The notes: generated by a model from the letters alone, not told the origin. Numbered from the stretch's first letter, positions 1 through 7,674 are shown. The stretch is DNA of 9,159 nucleotides from an uncultured Bacilli bacterium (GCA_934215405.1 CAKPZU010000088.1:1-9159), one strand, 5' to 3'. Numbers and translations: made by a program.

Positions 1-64
1 ATCATCTACAATAGTATTTATATATTGATTTGAATGAAGTTTCTTTAAAAAAATTTTTAAATTC

Positions 65-139
65 AATTTATTGTAACCATTACACAATAAATTTATATTT
101 TTATTGTGTAATTTTACTTCACAAATTTCACAATAAATT
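65..139. repeat. Cluster of ACAATAAATT motifs with 13-bp hairpin
   Basis: The motif ACAATAAATT, or its core ACAATAAA, occurs four times in alternating orientation: reverse at 65-74, forward at 84-93, reverse (core only) at 100-107, forward at 130-139. The central two form a perfect inverted repeat, ATTACACAATAAA at 79-91 against TTTATTGTGTAAT at 100-112, with an 8-nt loop. The hairpin is almost all A/T and has no clean T tract after it on either strand, so it is a weak terminator candidate. It could equally be protein-binding sites. The rest of 1-156 shows no convincing gene. Confidence 0.5.
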
Positions 140-156
140 AGTAACTGATAAAAGAA

Positions 157-187
157 AAGGATTATGCCTATACAAAGAATAATCCTT
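157..187 (-). terminator. Rho-independent terminator of the SNF2 gene
   Basis: Perfect 9-bp stem, AAGGATTAT at 157-165 pairing with ATAATCCTT at 179-187, with a 13-nt loop. On the minus strand it begins 7 nt after the SNF2 stop codon and is followed by the T-rich run TTCTTTTAT. The G/C content of the stem is low (two G-C pairs), as expected in this genome. On the plus strand no T tract follows, so it looks one-directional. Confidence 0.7.
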
Positions 188-194
188 AACTATT

Positions 195-3100
195 TTAACC
201 TAAAATAAACTTAATATCATCTTTAGACATGGATGTAATTGATTTATCATCATTTGATATTAGTGAATCAATTAAATCCTTCTTTTTATTTTGAAGTTCA
301 ATAACCTTTTCTTCAATTGTGTTTTCACACATTAATTTAATAACCTCAACATTTTTTGTTTGACCAATTCTATAAGTTCTATCTGTTGCTTGATTTTCAA
401 CAGCTAAATTCCACCAAATATCCATATGAATAACAGTATCAGCACCAATTAGGTTTAAGCCACTACCACCAGCTTTAATAGATATTAAAAATACTTGAGT
501 ATCACAATCTTCTTTATTAAATTCATTACACATTTTTATTCTATCTTCAGCATTAGTTGCACCAGTTAGCATAAAGTACTTAATGTTTTTACTTGCTAAA
601 TCCTTTTCAATAAGCTTTAGCATTTCAACGAATTGTGAAAAGATTAGTATTTTTCTTTTGTTAGGAATATATTCATCAAGAATTGAATTTAATAATTCCA
701 TTTTAGCACTTCTACCTTTATAGTTATTAATAAACATACGTGGATCAACACATATTTGTCTTAATCTTAATAAATAAGGTAATACAGCAAAGGCGTTATT
801 TTGTGTTTCAAGTACATTTTTAGCCATTTTACAATGAGCATCATATACAAGCTGCTGATCACTTGTTAATTCAGTTGATAATAATCTTTCATATTTATCA
901 GGAAGTTCCTTTAATGTTTCTTTTTTAGTTCTTCTTAAAATGAACATTGAAATCTTTTTAGCCACAACTTCCTTATAGCCTTCTTCATTTTCAAAACGAG
1001 ATTTAAATTCACTTATATCTTCAAAAAAGCCAGGCATTAAAAAGTCAAATATAGACCAAAGCTCTAAAACATTATTTTCAATAGGAGTACCAGTTAAAAC
1101 GAATCTATAGGTACTATTTAATAGTTTAGTTGAAATAGCTTTTTTAGCAGTAAATGTTTTAATGGCTTGAGCTTCATCTAAAATAACATATCTAAATTTT
1201 ATTTTCTTATATAATTCAATATCATTTCTTAATGAATCATAGGATGTTATATATAGACAACGTTTATTAGGTAATATACCTCTTATTATCTTTTTTCTTT
1301 CCTCTAAGCCACCATAAATTTTTACATAATCAGTATGGTTTATAAATTTAGTAATTTCACTAGCCCAGTTAAATACTAAGCTTTTAGGGCAAACAACTAA
1401 GCTTGGCTCTTCTTCTTTATCTAAATCATAAAAGGCTAGCATTTCAAAGGTTTTTCCAAGCCCCATGTCATCAGCTAATATTCCTGAAAAATTATATTTT
1501 TTAAGCTCACTTAGCCAATAGATAGCTTCTTTTTGATATTGCTTTAATTCATAATCATAGGTTGGTAGCTCCATTTTTTTATTTTTAAAGGAAGAAATAG
1601 AATTGATAACCTCTTCCATATATTTATCTAATGGATAATCATCCTTATAGTTAATAAGCTTAAAACGATTATAAATAGGCATTGTTTTAGTTTCTTTTAG
1701 CTTCTTACTATCAAGATGTAAATCAGTAGTTACATCATAAAAATCCCTTGCTTCATTGTTATTTAGATTTAAAATAACATTATCAGTTAATTTAATATAA
1801 GATTTTTTCTTTCTAATTGCTTTAATAATTTTATCAAGCTCTTCATCTGAAAAAGATGAATCCTCTAAAAATACATCCATCATATTATTATTGTAATTAA
1901 TATGATATTTTAATTTAGGAAAGTCTAGGATCTTTTTATTTTTTAAAGTATCAGAAACATAGACATTAGCAAGCTTATTCAATAAAGATAAATCGGCATT
2001 TAAAAAATAAGCAATTTCTCCATCATCTGTTATTTTATCTTCAATAAAGCCTAAAGATGTTAAAAATGAATTAATCATATTAATTTTACTTTTTAGCTGA
2101 TAATTTAATTTGTCTTCATCAACCCTTACATTATCAGTAAAATATTCTCTTTTTAAAATAACAGCATTATCTTCATAATCAAAATATAAATCAATTCTAT
2201 TAGATGTATATTTTTTTACATCCTCATAATTTATTTTTAATGTAATATTATCCTTATTAGTGCTATAGACATTTTCCATAAAGGAATTAAAAATTGCATC
2301 ATTTTCATTAATTTTTAAATCACTAAATTTATTGAAAAATAAAAATAGATTACGATTTAATAAATTATATATACTAGCTTTATTTGTATCATCAGCAAAG
2401 GATACTAAATAATTATCAAAAAGCATTGAATTATTTTTGTTAACAAAGGGAATAGTTTTAATACTATAATCTTCATCAACTAAATATTGAATGTTTTTTT
2501 CTTCATTATCAATATAATATTTTTTGTTTTCAAAGAAAATATAATCGTTATTATTAAAATATTCTAAAATTATTATTTCATTAACATAGATATCCTTAGT
2601 ATAGCTATATTTATCATTGTTATCGAAGTTGATTTTATTAATAAAATCATAAATTTTCTTTCCATGATTATTTAAATTATTAATATTGCAACAAAATTCA
2701 TTATTTTTACCAAATTTCATTAAATTGCTATTTTTAAAATTAGCGATAAAGTCTTTTATGTCCTTAACAACATATTCTTTGCCATCAAAGAGAATTTTTA
2801 AGGAAATTGAATTATTATTATGAAAATAAACATTTAAATCAGCATTAGTTTTGCTATGGAAGGAATTAGTAATACAGCTTATATCATATTTACTTACCTT
2901 CATAGTATCATTAACAAATTCAGCAATTTTACTTTGATAGTCCTTTTCTTTAATTTCTGCTAATATTTTATTTTCTATTTCTAAGTATTCATTTTTTTTA
3001 ATTTTTATTATTAAATCTAAAATATATTTTATTATATTATTTTTAAATGGCAAGTCTTCAGCATCAAAGGCATAAGAGTTACATCCATACATTTTAGTTC

Positions 3101-4598
3101 TTAAAATTAATTTATTAGTTGCTTTTAAATTAATACATAAGAATATATCATAATCATGATAATCATATTTATCAAACTGATGGAAATATGAATATGTACA
3201 AAGCATATTAAAATCTTCAAGTGATGGATTTTCATTAGCAAATTTAGTGTTATATTTTTTAGCAAATGATTTTTTTTCTGTTGAGCTATAAATCTTATCA
3301 TAATATAAAGGAAGTAAATACATTGATAATCTATAATTAAATAAATAATCAATGATTAAGGCACATTTTGTATCAGAATGATTATATGCATAGCCAAAAA
3401 ATATACTAATATATTTTATTTGATCAGCAAGTGTTTTAGTGCTTAAATTTAAATTATTAAGTATATTATCAACATCAACATCACTGAAAGATTCTAAATG
3501 AAGTATTTGCTCATCAAAAGGAAGAGACTTAAAGTAATTTTTAAAGTTTCTTGTGTAGGTATTTATTAACCTAAATATATCTTTTTTTTGTAGCTTTTCT
3601 ACTAATACATCTTCCATAGAAGTAATGCTTAAGAACCATTTACAGCTTATTAAATAATTAGTTAGGTATTTTGATTCGTTTTCATTTAATACTGAAGCTT
3701 TATTTAAAAAGCCCTTTAAATAATCAATATCTAGTTCATACTCATCAAGATAAGGAAATATGTCATTATATTTATCGTTAAAATATAACCATAATACTTT
3801 GTCTTTAAAGGATTTTAGCTTATCTATGCTTTCATAGTATTTTTTATTCGCAAATGTAAATAAATAGCTTATAAAATTTGATTTTGAATTATTATTATTG
3901 GCAAAAAATTCATTGTAGGCATTATTGTTTCTATTTATAGCAAATGATAAATATAAAGCAATTGGATAATAGCTTTTCTTTACATCGTTTTTGCATATTT
4001 TATCTATCATTTCAAGAAGTGATGGAGATATTTTATTAATTATTTCTTCTTTAAATTGTTTTATTATTTTAAAATCAATTAGCTTGTTTGAGTAATATCT
4101 TGAATAGGTTATTTGATCTAAAAGATTTTTTAAATCTATATTGACCTTTGTATCATCTAATAATTCTTTTATATATTCATTTGCTTTATTTAATAAAAAT
4201 AATGCATGCTTACAATTAGTTTTAGTATTACAAGTACAAATACCCTCATGCTTTATAAAATTGTATGTTACCTTGTAGTCACTATAGCCTTCATTAACAG
4301 TACCACATATAGTTGATGGTGATTTAAAGGATATCTTTATAGGACTATTCTTATTTAAAGAAGTTAATTCAGTATCACTTATCTTATTAAAATTAATGCT
4401 ATAAGTTTCATTTAATATTTCATTAATAGCAACAGGAGATGGTATAGTAAAAAATGGATTAAAATCAAAGCCAATCCTATTAGTAATAGTGGCTTTTTTA
4501 TCTTGATAATAAAAATCAATATTTTGATTATTTATTTCATTTTCATAAACATATCCTAAGCCATATGAAGAATGTGATACAATTATTTTATTAGCCAT
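195..4598 (-). CDS. SWIM zinc-finger SNF2-family DEAD/DEAH-like helicase/ATPase
   Basis: A 1467-aa Swi2/Snf2-type ATPase, presumably a cytoplasmic DNA translocase or remodeller; its substrate is unknown. A SWIM zinc finger (CxCx5CxH: C121, C123, C129, H131) lies near the N-terminus. A long Asn/Lys/Tyr-rich, probably helical stretch follows (about 140-600), then a region that fits the bacterial SNF2-associated domain (about 600-930). The C-terminal motor has motif I DDMGLGKT ending at T1050, a CPKSLVFNW motif near 1070-1078, motif II DEAQ at 1141-1144, motif III LTGTPIENN at 1168-1176, motif V GGSGLNL at 1377-1383 and motif VI QATDRTYRIGQ at 1403-1413. All motor residues look intact. The start is chosen because GGGTGA lies about 7 nt upstream on the minus strand. 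Firmicute relatives with SWIM and SNF2 are, from memory, nearer 1050-1100 aa, so the middle looks expanded. It is monocistronic with its own terminator and is transcribed divergently from the DUF4143 ATPase. Assignment to the SNF2 family is secure; the biological role is not. Confidence 0.93.
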   Translation of the reverse strand: MANKIIVSHSSYGLGYVYENEINNQNIDFYYQDKKATITNRIGFDFNPFFTIPSPVAINEILNETYSINFNKISDTELTSLNKNSPIKISFKSPSTICGTVNEGYSDYKVTYNFIKHEGICTCNTKTNCKHALFLLNKANEYIKELLDDTKVNIDLKNLLDQITYSRYYSNKLIDFKIIKQFKEEIINKISPSLLEMIDKICKNDVKKSYYPIALYLSFAINRNNNAYNEFFANNNNSKSNFISYLFTFANKKYYESIDKLKSFKDKVLWLYFNDKYNDIFPYLDEYELDIDYLKGFLNKASVLNENESKYLTNYLISCKWFLSITSMEDVLVEKLQKKDIFRLINTYTRNFKNYFKSLPFDEQILHLESFSDVDVDNILNNLNLSTKTLADQIKYISIFFGYAYNHSDTKCALIIDYLFNYRLSMYLLPLYYDKIYSSTEKKSFAKKYNTKFANENPSLEDFNMLCTYSYFHQFDKYDYHDYDIFLCINLKATNKLILRTKMYGCNSYAFDAEDLPFKNNIIKYILDLIIKIKKNEYLEIENKILAEIKEKDYQSKIAEFVNDTMKVSKYDISCITNSFHSKTNADLNVYFHNNNSISLKILFDGKEYVVKDIKDFIANFKNSNLMKFGKNNEFCCNINNLNNHGKKIYDFINKINFDNNDKYSYTKDIYVNEIIILEYFNNNDYIFFENKKYYIDNEEKNIQYLVDEDYSIKTIPFVNKNNSMLFDNYLVSFADDTNKASIYNLLNRNLFLFFNKFSDLKINENDAIFNSFMENVYSTNKDNITLKINYEDVKKYTSNRIDLYFDYEDNAVILKREYFTDNVRVDEDKLNYQLKSKINMINSFLTSLGFIEDKITDDGEIAYFLNADLSLLNKLANVYVSDTLKNKKILDFPKLKYHINYNNNMMDVFLEDSSFSDEELDKIIKAIRKKKSYIKLTDNVILNLNNNEARDFYDVTTDLHLDSKKLKETKTMPIYNRFKLINYKDDYPLDKYMEEVINSISSFKNKKMELPTYDYELKQYQKEAIYWLSELKKYNFSGILADDMGLGKTFEMLAFYDLDKEEEPSLVVCPKSLVFNWASEITKFINHTDYVKIYGGLEERKKIIRGILPNKRCLYITSYDSLRNDIELYKKIKFRYVILDEAQAIKTFTAKKAISTKLLNSTYRFVLTGTPIENNVLELWSIFDFLMPGFFEDISEFKSRFENEEGYKEVVAKKISMFILRRTKKETLKELPDKYERLLSTELTSDQQLVYDAHCKMAKNVLETQNNAFAVLPYLLRLRQICVDPRMFINNYKGRSAKMELLNSILDEYIPNKRKILIFSQFVEMLKLIEKDLASKNIKYFMLTGATNAEDRIKMCNEFNKEDCDTQVFLISIKAGGSGLNLIGADTVIHMDIWWNLAVENQATDRTYRIGQTKNVEVIKLMCENTIEEKVIELQNKKKDLIDSLISNDDKSITSMSKDDIKFILG

Positions 4599-4616
4599 AT
4601 TAAGTCACCCATATTA

Positions 4617-4645
4617 AGTATATCATTTTTAATGATATAGATAAA
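4617..4645 (-). promoter_or_regulatory. Palindrome and candidate promoter of the SNF2 gene
   Basis: TATATCATT at 4619-4627 and AATGATATA at 4631-4639 form a perfect 9-bp inverted repeat around TTT. On the minus strand its end overlaps an extended -10 (TG-A-TATACT, hexamer 4622 to 4617); a weak -35-like TTTATC lies 17 nt upstream. An alternative -10, TATAAT at 4650 to 4645, would place the palindrome in the 5' leader as a hairpin. In either case it sits where a repressor or an RNA hairpin could control the SNF2 gene. The half-site resembles that of the toxin-antitoxin operator at 7676-7697. Confidence 0.45.
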
Positions 4646-4710
4646 TTATAATGTAGTTTTTATTATTAATATTTTATAGATTAAGCTTTTTAATTCACAA
4701 TATTTTTTTA

Positions 4711-4785
4711 GAAAAATGTGGAGAAATTAGAAAAGTGCGCTCAAAAAATGTGAAAAATATAAAAAAATACGTTCAAAAAATGTGA
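4711..4785. repeat. Degenerate 32-nt periodic repeats upstream of ATPase promoter
   Basis: The core AAAAATGTG ends at 4720, 4752 and 4784, exactly 32 nt apart each time. The last two copies share TCAAAAAATGTGA at 4741-4753 and 4773-4785, and the 32-nt units 4721-4752 and 4753-4784 match at 24 of 32 positions, with six of the eight differences being transitions. The first copy keeps only the core. The array stops 6 nt before the -35 of the rightward promoter, so it looks like stacked regulator sites on one helix face (32 nt is about three turns). It may instead be decayed tandem duplication. Confidence 0.6.
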
Positions 4786-4791
4786 GATTAT

Positions 4792-4820
4792 TTGACTAAA
4801 TTGATTTTTATTAGCATAAT
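4792..4820 (+). promoter_or_regulatory. Sigma-70-type promoter for the DUF4143 ATPase
   Basis: TTGACT at 4792-4797, a 17-nt spacer, then CATAAT at 4815-4820. Transcription would start near 4827, giving a leader of about 19 nt with GGAG at 4835-4838, 7 nt before the ATG. It lies directly downstream of the 32-nt repeats. Confidence 0.6.
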
Positions 4821-4845
4821 AGTAAAAAAAGAATGGAGCTAAAAT

Positions 4846-6204
4846 ATGGAAGATATCTATTTGAAACGCAAAATTGATGATTTTCTTATAAAATGGAAAA
4901 ATGATGATAATAAAAAGCCTTTAATTGTAAAAGGCTGTCGCCAAGTTGGAAAAACTAAATCAATTAGACATTTTGCCAAAATGGCTGGCTATGAAAGTTT
5001 TATTGAAATTAATTTTGTTAAAGAAGAAAAGTATAAATCGATTATTACTAATGGATATGATGCTGCAAATATCATTAAAAATATTTCATTTTTAGATCCA
5101 TCAAAAAAGTTCATTGCAAACAAAACCCTTATTTTTTTTGATGAAATTACTGAATTTCCTGAAATTGCTACATCTTTGAAATTTTTTAAGGAAGATGGTA
5201 GATTTGATATAATATGTAGTGGCTCTATGCTTGGTGTTAATTACAAAAAAATTGAAAGTAATAGCGTCGGTTATAAAACTGATTATGAAATGTTTTCAAT
5301 GGATTTTGAAGAATTTTTATGGGCTAAGGGATATAATGATGATGTTATTATATCTATGCTAAATCACATGGAAACATTAACACCATTTAGTGATTTAGAA
5401 ATGTCTATATATCATGGCCTTTTTCTTGATTTTTCTGTTTTAGGAGGAATGCCAGAAGTGGTAAAGGATTATATAGTAAAAAATACATTTGAAGGTTCAT
5501 TAAATACTCAGCATCAATTAATTTTAGATTATAAAGAAGATATTAGAAAATATGCAGAAGGCTTAAATCAAACAAGAATATTGAATGTTTTTAATAGTAT
5601 TGCTTCACAACTTTCTAAAGAAAATAAGAAGTTTCAGATTTTAAAAATTGAAAAAAATGCTAGATTTAGAGATTATAGGGGATGTGCTGAATGGTTAGCA
5701 GATGCTGGAATTGTAAATATCTGTTATTGCTTAAATGATTTAGAACTTCCTCTTTTAGGAAATATTAATGTTGATAAATATAAACTATATTTTTCTGATA
5801 CAGGGCTTTTAGTTTCATTACTTGATGATGAATCTCAAGATGATCTACGTGCAAATAAAAACCTTGGAGTTTATAAGGGCGCATTATACGAAAATATTGT
5901 TGCTGCAGCATTAGTAAAGGAAGGCTATAAACTTTATTATTATAAACGTGATGATGGAACTTTAGAAGAAGACTTCTTTATTAGGTCTGCTAATGATTTA
6001 ATACCAATTGAAGTAAAAGCAAAAGATGGACGTTCTAAATCATTGAGAGTGCTTATTTCTTCAAATAAATATGATGATATTTCTTATGGCTTTAAATTGT
6101 CATTTAATAATATCGGTTATAGTGAAAATATATATACATTTCCATATTTCACAACTTTTTTACTTAAAAGATTTATGAAAAATTTTAAAAGAGTAATTGA
6201 TTAA
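4846..6204 (+). CDS. AAA_14/DUF4143 family ATP-binding protein
   Basis: A 452-aa soluble P-loop ATPase of the AAA_14 plus DUF4143 type; no specific cellular role is established for the family. Walker A is GCRQVGKT at 30-37, Walker B is LIFFDE at 95-100, and the sensor-like CSGSMLGV spans 124-131. The C-terminal DUF4143 part has the usual FSDTGLLV at 317-324 and KGALYEN at 344-350. It then shows D376, E389 and K391 (the IEVKAK segment), a spacing that resembles a PD-(D/E)XK nuclease core; whether it cuts nucleic acid is unproven. Length is normal for the family and no key motif is missing. The start is supported by GGAG at 4835-4838. It is a single-gene unit with its own promoter and terminator, divergent from the SNF2 gene and convergent with the toxin-antitoxin operon. 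Such ATPases are often scattered, accessory genes in gut Firmicutes. Confidence 0.9.
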   Translation: MEDIYLKRKIDDFLIKWKNDDNKKPLIVKGCRQVGKTKSIRHFAKMAGYESFIEINFVKEEKYKSIITNGYDAANIIKNISFLDPSKKFIANKTLIFFDEITEFPEIATSLKFFKEDGRFDIICSGSMLGVNYKKIESNSVGYKTDYEMFSMDFEEFLWAKGYNDDVIISMLNHMETLTPFSDLEMSIYHGLFLDFSVLGGMPEVVKDYIVKNTFEGSLNTQHQLILDYKEDIRKYAEGLNQTRILNVFNSIASQLSKENKKFQILKIEKNARFRDYRGCAEWLADAGIVNICYCLNDLELPLLGNINVDKYKLYFSDTGLLVSLLDDESQDDLRANKNLGVYKGALYENIVAAALVKEGYKLYYYKRDDGTLEEDFFIRSANDLIPIEVKAKDGRSKSLRVLISSNKYDDISYGFKLSFNNIGYSENIYTFPYFTTFLLKRFMKNFKRVID

Positions 6205-6219
6205 AAATTACTTTCTTTT
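6192..6219 (+). terminator. Terminator overlapping the ATPase stop codon
   Basis: AGTAATT at 6192-6198 pairs with AATTACT at 6206-6212 around a 7-nt loop that contains the TAA stop (6202-6204). The run TTTCTTTT follows to 6219. The 7-bp stem is weak (two G-C pairs), so termination may be partial; transcripts reading on would meet the stronger hairpin at 6324-6349. Confidence 0.5.
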
Positions 6220-6323
6220 ATTATTAAATGGATATTAGCATAGTATATGAAATAATTTATTTTAAAAACAAAAATATAATAAAAACGTTTTTTGATTTAT
6301 CAAATAATGTAGTAAATATAAAA

Positions 6324-6349
6324 CCTGAAGCAAATTAAAATGCTTCAGG
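6324..6349 (-). terminator. Strong, probably bidirectional terminator of the toxin-antitoxin operon
   Basis: Perfect 8-bp stem CCTGAAGC (6324-6331) with GCTTCAGG (6342-6349) and a 10-nt loop. On the minus strand it is followed by TTTTATATTT. It contains the last codons and the stop (6335-6337) of the HTH gene, so the hairpin doubles as coding sequence. On the plus strand the stem is followed by CTTTT, so it could also stop leakage from the convergent ATPase gene. Confidence 0.8.
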
Positions 6350-6988
6350 CTTTTCAAGTAAATCTTCAATGTCGCAACCAAGAGTACGCGATAATTTATA
6401 TAATGTTTGAGCTTGTGCTTTATCTATATCATTTACGCGTTGTTCATAAAGTTGAATTGAACGCCACTTAACACCCGAAAGTTTTGCAAGCTCAGCTTGA
6501 GATATTTGTCTATTTTCACGAATTTTGCGAAGCTTTGTTTCAGAAATAAATTTATTATAACGTTTATCCATTGATTCGTAAAATTTGTTTATATCCATTT
6601 CATGAAATGTAGGATACATTGAAATAATTTCACTTAATGGAACATGCTCAAATATATCCTTAAAGCGTTTAGCAGAAAACCATTGATATTGTGCTAAAGC
6701 CCAGCCTGCCCAATATTCAGGAGTACGATTTTTTGAAAATGTAGGGGCTGGTAATTTCTCGTCATGATAAACCTCATTAATAATATCTCTTATTAGTTCT
6801 TGTCCTGATTTTCCGGAAATAACTGCTGGATTTCCTCGCTCAAATTGCGTAGAGACATTAGATTTAACAAAAAGCTTAGAAAACCAATTTGAATCAAATT
6901 TACATACGTTTAATGCATAATCAAAAGCGTTTGCTAAGTTTTTAGTAGCATCATTCAAGTATAATTCGTTGTATGCGTGGATCATCAT
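6335..6988 (-). CDS. HTH-type (Cro/C1) regulator, probable antitoxin
   Basis: A 217-aa protein with a C-terminal Cro/C1-type helix-turn-helix at about 153-212 (LRKIRENRQISQAELAKLSG, then SIQLYEQR, ending CDIEDLLE). An N-terminal helical region (about 5-75) contains YLNDATKNLANAFDYAL and GKSGQEL, and a middle segment contains EYWAGWALAQYQWFS. I recognise the whole arrangement from HTH proteins encoded beside DUF3990 genes. The first ATG at 6988 is chosen because AGAGG (7002 to 6998 on the minus strand) precedes it by 9 nt. This start lies inside the end of the DUF3990 gene, giving a 38-nt overlap and likely translational coupling. The expected role is to neutralise the upstream toxin and repress the operon by binding the palindrome at 7676-7697. 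The antitoxin role is inferred from context. It could instead be only a regulator. Confidence 0.85.
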   Translation of the reverse strand: MMIHAYNELYLNDATKNLANAFDYALNVCKFDSNWFSKLFVKSNVSTQFERGNPAVISGKSGQELIRDIINEVYHDEKLPAPTFSKNRTPEYWAGWALAQYQWFSAKRFKDIFEHVPLSEIISMYPTFHEMDINKFYESMDKRYNKFISETKLRKIRENRQISQAELAKLSGVKWRSIQLYEQRVNDIDKAQAQTLYKLSRTLGCDIEDLLEKPEAF

Positions 6989-7649
6989 TTTTAATTTCCT
7001 CTCTTAAAATATCAATAACGAAAATATCATTGTTATAAGAACGTCTCTTCTTAATTTCTTTTTGATATGTAATTCTTGCAGTTGTATCTCTAGATAAAAA
7101 TTTTGGATAATAAATTTCCTTATCAACAGGCATTGCTTTTACAAATTCTATTTGCTTAAAGGCACGATTTGAAATTAATACAGTTTGCACACCAAGTTTA
7201 CCAAGTTTTAAAGCTTGATTAAGGCTCTTTAAAGGAAGAGTATTACTAACAAAGGATTGGGCATACGAAAAATATGAGTCATCTGCACGATATCCTATAA
7301 CAACATCATATTCTGTTAAATCTAATGAATAATGTTTTATTATGTAATCTCTTGCATCGATTGCAATTTCATCTTGTAGGGTAAACATACGATTTTTTAA
7401 CAATAAAGCTATCCAATTTAATACACTATGCTTCCCATCAAGCAGGTTTAGCACTTTTAATCCGTCCATATTAAAATTGTATTCATTCACAAAACCATCT
7501 TTATTTTCTTTACAAGCACACTCTTTTGCTATTTCAAAAACTTCTGTACAATAAAAACCTTTTCCAAAATCATTATATGTTTTTCCTAGTGAATAATTAG
7601 GTTTTTTAATTATATAATCTGAGCCATGTAGTAATTTAATGATAGACAT
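6951..7649 (-). CDS. DUF3990 protein, ADP-ribosyltransferase-like putative toxin
   Basis: A 232-aa protein matching the DUF3990 pattern: LLHGSD at 6-11, DFGKGFYCTE at 27-36, VIGYRADDSYF at 117-127 and LGVQTVLISNRAF at 152-164. To my knowledge DUF3990 belongs to the ADP-ribosyltransferase-like fold, where the N-terminal His (here H8 in HGS) and the GFY(C)TE element help bind NAD+. The target is unknown. No signal peptide or membrane segment is visible, so it should act in the cytoplasm. The C-terminal 60 residues are Lys/Arg/Asp-rich and may be a specific extension, since the family core is shorter. AAAGGTGGTG at 7666 to 7657 (minus strand) gives a strong ribosome site 7 nt before the ATG. The gene is first in the operon and overlaps the HTH gene, a toxin-first order like higBA. 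The DUF3990 family call is firm; toxicity is inferred. Confidence 0.88.
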   Translation of the reverse strand: MSIIKLLHGSDYIIKKPNYSLGKTYNDFGKGFYCTEVFEIAKECACKENKDGFVNEYNFNMDGLKVLNLLDGKHSVLNWIALLLKNRMFTLQDEIAIDARDYIIKHYSLDLTEYDVVIGYRADDSYFSYAQSFVSNTLPLKSLNQALKLGKLGVQTVLISNRAFKQIEFVKAMPVDKEIYYPKFLSRDTTARITYQKEIKKRRSYNNDIFVIDILREEIKNDDPRIQRIILE

Positions 7650-7674
7650 GTTTGTGCACCACCTTTATAAAAAT

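Noticed and set aside
1..189. Open minus-strand frame of 63 codons running off the left edge, with a hydrophobic stretch at its beginning.
   Set aside because: It has no ATG or GTG, no ribosome site before the few TTG codons, and contains the SNF2 terminator and the repeat cluster. Open runs of this size occur by chance. Sequence to the left would decide.
3125..3352. A 75-codon minus-strand frame inside the SNF2 gene.
   Set aside because: It lies on the same strand in another frame of a gene with intact domains, is an Ile-rich AT-driven frame, and has no independent evidence of being a gene.
4689..4785. CRISPR-like array because of the 32-nt period.
   Set aside because: The conserved part is only 9-13 nt, units diverge across most of their length, and there are no unique spacers or cas genes.
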